Positions 32,068 through 36,534 of a stretch of 36,534 nucleotides of DNA are shown here, piece after piece. A model generated the notes under the pieces. The model did no database searches. It was not told where the DNA came from and saw only the letters and a program-made list of their open reading frames with translations. Source of the stretch: an uncultured Ruminococcus sp. (lineage in GTDB: Bacteria > Bacillota > Clostridia > Oscillospirales > CAG-272); assembly GCA_902785485.1 (NCBI GenBank), contig CACZZA010000007.1:1-36534 (forward strand), in the 5' to 3' direction. Made by a program: the position numbers and the translations under genes. Positions within the stretch are counted from its first letter, which is position 1. Each line of letters opens with the position of its first letter.

Positions 32068-33510
32068 TTATTTTCCCGGGGAGAATACGACGTGCGTCGA
32101 CGGCTCTCCGCCGTCTCCGAGAACGGTGTGATCGTAAACGTCGCCTGTCGACGTGACAAATCCCTTGCCGGGGACGGGCTGATCGAACGTCTGTTCCGTC
32201 GGCGAGCTGTGCGCCGCTTCTCCGCCGTCCGTTCGTATCGGCTTCAGAGTGCAGATACCCGTATCGAGGAGCGAGTCCGCGATGAGTATCGCGGGATCTC
32301 CGAACACTTCGACGGTCGCCTCTCTGTCGATCATAAGGCAGGATTTACTGCATTCGCACGCAAAATATATGCCCGAGCCGGAAGAGGAATTGCCGCTTTC
32401 GTTGATCCTGATGCTTCCGTCACCGGTGAAGGTAACGCTGCAGCCGTACATCGCGCCCCACATCATCAGTTCGTCGATCTCCGAATTGCCGGCGAGCTTT
32501 ATTTTGAAGCCGTTGCCCATCAGGTTGCCTTCGATCCGCGTGCCGTGAAAGTCCGTCAGCGTCAGCGTGTTGGTCGCCTTGTCGTATGACGCTCCGTCGA
32601 CGCTTCCTACGGAGGCGCCGGAATTCGTATATACCGTTCCGGCGACAAGGAACACTCCGTCGACCGTCAGATATTCTTCCGTTCCCCCGGTAAATCCGGG
32701 TTGGGGAGCAAGCAGGCTCCACGCGTAGTTCCCCTCAAAATCGGGATCCGGGTTGGGGAGGTCCGGAAAAGCGTCGTCGTATTTTTCCGTCACGGGAGCT
32801 GACGTCCCTTTGGCGTAGCCCTCGTACCACACTTCCAGAATATAGGTATCGACTATCGTTCCGCTGATGATATAGGCGTTCTCGAGATCATCCATATCTC
32901 CGACCATAACGAAGTCGTCGCTCGTTTCCTTTCCCGTAGCCGTAAGGTCGTAGTCGTACAGTACGAGCGAATCGGGATCGCCGCCTTTTGTGACGATCCA
33001 CGACCGGGCGGAGGAATACATATCTTTTTCGGTATATTCGGTCCCTGAATAGGTGTCTCCGTCGGGAGCGTAGGTCACGTGATAGTTATAGGTGACTTTG
33101 CCGTTTAACGTCGGCAGAGTGACCGACGTTTTCTTCACCGTAGAAGGAGAGGACGGGACCGAAGGAGAAGACGGAGAAGACGGAATGACAGCGGCGCTCC
33201 CCGAGTTCAGAAAATCGTTTCCGAGAGGGTCGATCCCCGACGCGGCGAACAGTATCGACAGCGCGGCGATGACCGCCGTGACGAAGAAGAACGCGAGCTT
33301 TTGTAAGAGCAGAGGCGACGTTTTTTCGCCGTCTTCCTCTTTTGAACGAACTCCGGAAACGAATTCTTCCGCGGCAGAGTCTTCGGGGGCGGTGAAAACC
33401 GTCTCGTCCGGAAGAAACGCAAACTCGTTCGCAGAGGAAGTTTCGGACGGCGTTCTTCCGTCTTCAAGCGACGGATCGAACGGATACTCGTCTTGTTTCA
33501 AGTGTTGCAA
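32068..33510 (-). CDS. Membrane-anchored extracellular protein with beta-helix-like region
   Basis: The start is TTG at 33510 because AGGAGG lies nine bases upstream; a frame extending to 33534 would translate that ribosome binding site. The product is about 480 residues. An acidic cytoplasmic segment (about 70 residues) precedes one helix (71-91). A Ser/Pro linker leads into an extracellular part ending in a beta-rich region with SYDKATNTLTLTDFHG, IEGNLMGNGFKIKLAG and CSVTFTGDGSIRI. That repeating pattern resembles the beta-helical Cthe_2159-type carbohydrate-binding proteins of Clostridia. I recognise no enzyme motif. It is 42 bases downstream of the mechanosensitive-channel gene, probably on one transcript. 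Confidence 0.65.
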   Translation of the reverse strand: MQHLKQDEYPFDPSLEDGRTPSETSSANEFAFLPDETVFTAPEDSAAEEFVSGVRSKEEDGEKTSPLLLQKLAFFFVTAVIAALSILFAASGIDPLGNDFLNSGSAAVIPSSPSSPSVPSSPSTVKKTSVTLPTLNGKVTYNYHVTYAPDGDTYSGTEYTEKDMYSSARSWIVTKGGDPDSLVLYDYDLTATGKETSDDFVMVGDMDDLENAYIISGTIVDTYILEVWYEGYAKGTSAPVTEKYDDAFPDLPNPDPDFEGNYAWSLLAPQPGFTGGTEEYLTVDGVFLVAGTVYTNSGASVGSVDGASYDKATNTLTLTDFHGTRIEGNLMGNGFKIKLAGNSEIDELMMWGAMYGCSVTFTGDGSIRINESGNSSSGSGIYFACECSKSCLMIDREATVEVFGDPAILIADSLLDTGICTLKPIRTDGGEAAHSSPTEQTFDQPVPGKGFVTSTGDVYDHTVLGDGGEPSTHVVFSPGK

Positions 33511-33552
33511 AAGGATGTGCCTCCTTTCCCGCAAAATCGGAGATCAGGTCTT

Positions 33553-34446
33553 TCAGTTTTTGTCCGTATGGACGTCGACCTGCGGGAAGGGACATTCGAC
33601 TCCGAGCGAGCGGAAGCCGAGCAACAGATCGCGGTTGAGCAGACGCGCGCCCGAGTAGATGTCTTTTTCGTCGACGTTTACGACGAATTTGAGGACGACC
33701 GAGCTGTCCGCAAGCGCCTGGACTCCGAGATATTTCGGGGGCGCCTTGAATACGTTCGTTCTGCCCGCGTAGATACGTTCCATAAGTCCGGGGATCTCGT
33801 TCTCGAGCTTTTCGAGGTCGGTGCCGTAGGGGATCGCGATCTCGCTGACGCTGCGGGAGAGCTTGTCCGAGCGGTTGAGGATGTTCTTCATCGCGGAATT
33901 GTTGACGATCTTGACGTTGTCGCCGGGATCGGTGATCGAGGTCGTGCGGATACCTATGTTCGTGACCGTGCCTCTGAAACCGTCCACTTCGACGATGTCG
34001 CCGACGTTGTACTGATTTTCAAATATCATAAAGGCTCCCGTCACGACGTCAGAAATGAGGCTCTGCGCCGAAAATCCGACGATCAGAGCAAGGATGCCGA
34101 CGCTCGCTACGATGGTAGACACGTTGACGCCGAGAATCGTGAGTCCCCAGCAGAGAATGACTATGAACGCCACGTATTTCAGCAGGCTCGAGATTATCGA
34201 AAGGAGCGTGCGGAGCCTGTGATTTTTAGGATTAGGCAGGCTGAGCAGAAGCGAGAGCAGGGCTTCGACCGCGATGACGGAACACGCCATCACGACGACC
34301 TTCAACAGGGCGGTAAAGTCGAACTTGATCTCTTTCAGAGCGTCCGTGCTGAAAACTCCCGCGAGGAACCCTATGAGTACCGCCACCGCGAGTACCGCCA
34401 CGCAGACGATGAGCTTGATGACTAAACTGGCTTTTGAAGTCTTCAT
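33553..34446 (-). CDS. MscS-family small-conductance mechanosensitive channel
   Basis: 297 residues with three to four N-terminal helices. The pore-lining helix and beta domain are plain: VASVGILALIVGFSAQSLIS, then GAFMIFENQYNVGDIVEVDG, FRGTVTNIGIRTT and the NSAMKNILNRS segment. The C-terminal alpha/beta domain follows. MscS channels open under membrane tension to release solutes during osmotic downshock. Length and layout match the ordinary YkuT/YnaI-scale family. ATG at 34446 has AAGGAG ten bases upstream and its own promoter. It is followed by the beta-helix surface protein gene at operon spacing. Confidence 0.95.
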   Translation of the reverse strand: MKTSKASLVIKLIVCVAVLAVAVLIGFLAGVFSTDALKEIKFDFTALLKVVVMACSVIAVEALLSLLLSLPNPKNHRLRTLLSIISSLLKYVAFIVILCWGLTILGVNVSTIVASVGILALIVGFSAQSLISDVVTGAFMIFENQYNVGDIVEVDGFRGTVTNIGIRTTSITDPGDNVKIVNNSAMKNILNRSDKLSRSVSEIAIPYGTDLEKLENEIPGLMERIYAGRTNVFKAPPKYLGVQALADSSVVLKFVVNVDEKDIYSGARLLNRDLLLGFRSLGVECPFPQVDVHTDKN

Positions 34447-34496
34447 GTTGTTGTCTCCTTAAAACTCGATTTTTTGCGAATTTTTACGATAGTAAT

Positions 34497-34525
34497 ATTA
34501 TATACCATAAAACGCCTTTTTTCAA
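34497..34525 (-). promoter_or_regulatory. Promoter of mscS-family gene
   Basis: Minus strand: TTGAAA (34520-34525), 17 bases, TATAAT (34497-34502). It lies between the hairpin array and the gene, so mscS has its own promoter and does not depend on read-through from the array. Confidence 0.75.
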
Positions 34526-34576
34526 TATGTTTTATATCATTTTTCAGTAGAAAAGAAAAACGGGAAGGAGATGGGG

Positions 34577-34797
34577 ATGATATATCGCCGTACGGCGATG
34601 TGATATACGGATTACCCCCGTATGATATACACTTTACTTCATTACGCGTATGATATGATATCCGTTCCTTCATACGCCCGCAGGCGTATATCATCGCACG
34701 AAGTGCGATATCATACCGGAGGTATATCATCCGTTCCGATCAGGAACGGATATCATTGAAAGAAACCTGATTTGTCTGCCAAATCAGGTTTCTTTTC
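34577..34797. repeat. Hairpin array, copy 1 (ATGATAT/ATATCAT-separated stem-loops plus terminator hairpin)
   Basis: From left to right: palindrome ATCGCCGTACGGCGAT (34584-34599); ACGG/CCGT; a degenerate unit ending ACGCGT; ATACGCC-CGCA-GGCGTAT; CGCAC-GAA-GTGCG; ACC-GGA-GGT; CCGTTCC-GATCA-GGAACGG; and the long hairpin AAAGAAACCTGATTTG (34759-34774) with CAAATCAGGTTTCTTT (34780-34795). Units on the left are separated by ATGATAT or GTGATAT, those on the right by its complement ATATCAT. Bases 34651-34796 are repeated almost exactly at 35941-36085. On the minus strand the long hairpin comes first, downstream of the methyltransferase gene, where it can act as its terminator. Confidence 0.93.
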
Positions 34798-34859
34798 TGT
34801 ATAAGAGCGCCTAAAAAGTACAAATCCAAGCTAAAAGTGCCTAAAAGAACACTACAGAG

Positions 34860-35456
34860 CTATTTCTTTGCCGAGAACAGATAAGCGGCTACTGTTTCCG
34901 TTATGCTTTCAATAGCAAATCCGACATTTTGCAGGTATGTTTTTGTGGTATCCGGGTCATCCGGATATATCTCAACAGTTCTTCCGTTACACTCAATATA
35001 TTTATTTTTGTTTTTATCGATAGATAAAACAAAGACTCCGTTTGGAGTAAGCAACGAATAGATCTTTGCCATCGTATCAACTTTGTTTTTAAAATGCATA
35101 AAAGTCAATGAAGAATAGATCACATCATATTTTTCGGAAAAATCAAAAGTGTTGAAATCACCGTAAATCAATGTAACGTTGTTGAATCTCTTTAAGTTTT
35201 GCTTTGCTTTTTCAACAGTTTTTTCTGATATATCAATTCCAGTAAATGCTCTGCAAAGAGGTGCGGTACGTATTGCCAATCTGCCTGTACCAACGCCTAT
35301 TTCAAGGACCGATTTGCTCACACTTAATCCCAACAAATCAATAAACGCGGCGCCATCCCAACGGTCCATGTATATTTTTAACGGCTCGGGATCAAAAACA
35401 GGATCGTTGTTTTCATCGATCAATGAGTCGTAGTGCGACGAAACGTTATTGATCAT
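34860..35456 (-). CDS. Class I SAM-dependent methyltransferase
   Basis: 198 residues. Motif I is VLEIGVGTGRLAI (about residues 51-63), with the acidic strand-2 end at FTGIDISE (about 77) and a motif II-like YGDFNTFDF (about 99) plus YDVIYSSLTFMHF. This is the small Methyltransf_25/11 type that methylates small molecules, proteins or nucleic acids; the target is not indicated. Start ATG 35456 follows GAAAGGAAT and overlaps the end of the four-helix-bundle gene by 11 bases, so the two are coupled. Base composition is clearly AT-richer than in the flanking mscS and transporter genes, a sign of acquisition. The pair is bracketed by the two hairpin arrays. Confidence 0.93.
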   Translation of the reverse strand: MINNVSSHYDSLIDENNDPVFDPEPLKIYMDRWDGAAFIDLLGLSVSKSVLEIGVGTGRLAIRTAPLCRAFTGIDISEKTVEKAKQNLKRFNNVTLIYGDFNTFDFSEKYDVIYSSLTFMHFKNKVDTMAKIYSLLTPNGVFVLSIDKNKNKYIECNGRTVEIYPDDPDTTKTYLQNVGFAIESITETVAAYLFSAKK

Positions 35457-35808
35457 TTTTTGAGATTCCTTTCGCGGTAGAACATGAGGCGATCAGAAGT
35501 CTGCGAATATTGCCGCATATTTTTTCGGTGCTTTTGTACTGTTCTTCATCGATTCTTCCGGTTTCAAACATCAACTTCAGCCAATAGCTTGTCTCATTTG
35601 ATTCTTTTAAAGCGATTTCGAGTTTAGCAATAAAATCCGCTTTACTGTGTGCATATTGGGCTTCGTGAATGTTAGCGCCGACAGATGTTCCCGCGCGGGC
35701 AAATTGATCTATTATATATGAACTTTTCGGCATTTTTATTCTGTCAGAAAGGTTTACGACAGCTACGGCAAATTCGAAAGATAGATCAAGCAGTTTGTTA
35801 TCGGACAT
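35446..35808 (-). CDS. Four-helix-bundle protein (S23/Avd-like family, TIGR02436 type)
   Basis: 120 residues. The family signature is clear: SSYIIDQFARAGTSVGANIH followed by EAQYAHSKADFIAKLEIALK and ESNETSYWLKLM, in a basic, all-helical protein. Relatives are encoded in intervening sequences of 23S rRNA genes (S23 proteins) and as the accessory variability protein Avd of diversity-generating retroelements, which binds nucleic acid and reverse transcriptase. No reverse transcriptase is present here. AGAGGTAAG precedes the ATG. It is first in a two-gene operon with the methyltransferase and starts about 60 bases from hairpin array copy 2. A role in recognising the array is an attractive but untested inference. 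Confidence 0.92.
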   Translation of the reverse strand: MSDNKLLDLSFEFAVAVVNLSDRIKMPKSSYIIDQFARAGTSVGANIHEAQYAHSKADFIAKLEIALKESNETSYWLKLMFETGRIDEEQYKSTEKICGNIRRLLIASCSTAKGISKNDQ

Positions 35809-35840
35809 TTTTTCTTACCTCTGGAATTATTACTGACCGA

Positions 35841-35869
35841 ATTATACCAGAAAACACGGAAAAAGTCAA
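35841..35869 (-). promoter_or_regulatory. Promoter of four-helix-bundle/methyltransferase operon
   Basis: Minus strand: TTGACT (35864-35869), 17 bases, TATAAT (35841-35846). The first bases of the -35 box are also the outer end of hairpin array copy 2 (ATATCATTGA), so structure or protein on the array could affect transcription. Confidence 0.8.
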
Positions 35870-36085
35870 TGATATACGGCTGCGCCGTATGATATGCCGC
35901 GCTTACGCACGGCATGATATATTGCTCCTTCGTCGCAATATGATATAATATCCGTTCCTTCATACGCCGCAGGCGTATATCATCGCACGAAGTGCGATAT
36001 CATACCGGAGGTATATCACCCGTTCCGATCAGGAACGGATATCATTGAAAGAAACCTGATTTGTCTGCCAAATCAGGTTTCTTTC
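35866..36085. repeat. Hairpin array, copy 2, abutting tRNA-Arg
   Basis: Left half: ACGGC-TGC-GCCGT, ATGCCG/CGGCAT and ATATTGC/GCAATAT, separated by ATGATAT. Right half: as in copy 1 (ATACGCC/GGCGTAT, CGCAC/GTGCG, ACC/GGT, CCGTTCC/GGAACGG), separated by ATATCA(T/C), then the same 16-base-pair hairpin (36048-36063 with 36069-36084). Differences from copy 1 over about 145 bases are one indel in the first stem-loop and two substitutions. The outer ends TCAATGATATACG (35866-35878) and CGGATATCATTGA (36036-36048) are inverted repeats with one mismatch. The long hairpin ends two bases from the tRNA CCA end and so can terminate the tRNA transcript. Confidence 0.93.
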
Positions 36086-36086
36086 A

Positions 36087-36163
36087 TGGCGTTCCCGAGG
36101 TGATTCGAACACCCGACCTACCGCTTAGGAGGCGGTCGCTCTATCCTGCTGAGCTACGGAAAC
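36087..36163 (-). tRNA. tRNA-Arg (anticodon CCU), CCA encoded
   Basis: On the minus strand: acceptor GTTTCCG pairing with CGGGAAC, D arm GCTC...GAGC, anticodon stem ACCGC/GCGGT around loop CTCCTAA (anticodon CCT), and a T arm with TTCGAAT between GGGTG and CACCT. Discriminator G and an encoded CCA end at 36087. All stems fold with only a T-G pair in the acceptor. It reads AGG codons. Confidence 0.97.
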
Positions 36164-36179
36164 ATTCTTTTGCCCGTAT

Positions 36180-36208
36180 AGTATAGCACTTATTTTTCCG
36201 AATTTCAA
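36180..36208 (-). promoter_or_regulatory. Promoter of tRNA-Arg
   Basis: Minus strand: TTGAAA (36203-36208), 17 bases, TATACT (36180-36185), about 17 bases before the tRNA 5' end. Confidence 0.75.
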
Positions 36209-36227
36209 GTATTTTCAAAAATAAGTC

Positions 36228-36256
36228 TTGAAAAGGTAAAACTTTTATACTATAAT
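36228..36256 (+). promoter_or_regulatory. Promoter of the last gene in the window
   Basis: TTGAAA (36228-36233), 17 bases, TATAAT (36251-36256), divergent from the tRNA promoter. Confidence 0.75.
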
Positions 36257-36293
36257 CTATAATACGAAAGATAGAGTCAGGAGGTGTATCCTA

Positions 36294-36534
36294 ATGAAAT
36301 CTGTCTGGATCTTCGTTATTACGCTGATCGTCATACTTGCGGCGGCGGGGATCATAATTTACAACACGGTCGACCCTTCAGAGGTGTTCGGCGAGACTGC
36401 GGCGCACGAGACCGAAGCCGAGCCTGTCCCGGAGACCGCGGACAGCACGGAAAAGAAGGCAGCTGAGGAAAAGCAGGACCGGCCAGCTCAGAATGGCGGC
36501 AGGCAGCACAAACCAGGCCTCTTCTACAATATCA
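36294..36534 (+). CDS. Membrane-anchored protein, N-terminal part (runs off window)
   Basis: A strong CAGGAGGTG ribosome binding site precedes ATG 36294, and the frame stays open to the end (80 residues). One hydrophobic segment (about residues 4-23, VWIFVITLIVILAAAGIIIY) is followed by a Glu/Ala/Pro/Thr-rich linker (about 30-60), the usual build of an extracytoplasmic protein tethered by its N-terminus. The functional domain lies beyond the window. Such starts are common in TlpA/redoxin-like proteins, but nothing here proves that. Confidence 0.7.
   Translation, partial: MKSVWIFVITLIVILAAAGIIIYNTVDPSEVFGETAAHETEAEPVPETADSTEKKAAEEKQDRPAQNGGRQHKPGLFYNI

Noticed and set aside
33511..33534. Earlier TTG start for the beta-helix protein
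   Set aside because: This segment encodes the AGGAGG ribosome binding site itself, which points to TTG 33510.
34577..36085. CRISPR array
   Set aside because: The only constant part is a 7-base linker; the intervening units are self-complementary and of unequal length, and no cas genes are present.
34577..36163. Genomic island inserted into the tRNA-Arg 3' end by a tyrosine integrase
   Set aside because: No duplicated tRNA 3' fragment is found beside array copy 1, and no integrase gene is present; the duplication is of the hairpin array only.

Overview
The window reads as a chromosomal segment of an anaerobic, Gram-positive member of the Clostridia, probably a gut Oscillospiraceae/Ruminococcaceae-like lineage. 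The grounds are a FeoA-FeoA-FeoB operon ending in a FeoB-associated Cys-rich small protein, AGGAGG-type ribosome binding sites with several TTG/GTG starts, a lipoprotein-anchored peptide transporter, a WYL regulator, a type I dockerin on a secreted transglutaminase-like protein, and an ornithine-cyclodeaminase/TynB-type enzyme. This is inference from gene content; no rRNA is present. Most genes are moderately GC-rich, while the 5' partial NUDIX gene and the gene pair at 34.8-35.8 kb are visibly AT-richer.

Layout. 1-390: end of a NUDIX gene and its terminator. 589-5626 (+): glycerate kinase, ADP-ribose-type NUDIX hydrolase, NAD(P)H-hydrate dehydratase and a secreted transglutaminase-like/dockerin protein. 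5829-6818 (-): WYL regulator. 7151-18712 (+): a strongly expressed Opp/Dpp-type peptide transporter (substrate-binding lipoprotein, two permeases, two ATPases) followed at operon spacing by a divergent ApbE-like membrane-anchored protein, a GT-C type membrane glycosyltransferase and a small membrane protein. 18914-19969 (+): ornithine cyclodeaminase family enzyme. 20048-23432 (+): ferrous iron uptake operon with a consensus promoter overlapped by palindromes. 23511-26753 (+): MacB-like ABC ATPase, FtsX-like permease and a small heavy-metal-associated protein. 26802-33510 (-): DUF308-like membrane protein, YegP-like DUF1508 protein, heterodimeric ABC exporter and a membrane-anchored beta-helix-like protein, the last transcribed after an MscS channel (33553-34446, -). 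34577-36085: two near-identical arrays of short hairpins bracketing a methyltransferase and a four-helix-bundle gene, the whole abutting tRNA-Arg(CCU). 36294-end (+): start of a membrane-anchored protein.

The most unusual region is 34.5-36.1 kb. Two direct copies of a structured element, each made of a strong terminator hairpin plus many different small stem-loops separated by a constant heptamer (ATGATAT on one side, ATATCAT on the other), flank an AT-rich gene pair, giving a cassette-like unit of about 1.29 kb downstream of a tRNA gene. No transposase, integrase or reverse transcriptase is present. The second unusual region is the peptide transporter. Its binding protein looks circularly permuted, its OppB-like permease has a loop of roughly 295 residues outside the membrane, its OppD-like ATPase has an insertion of roughly 235 residues between Walker A and the Q-loop, and its OppF-like ATPase carries a two-helix membrane tail.
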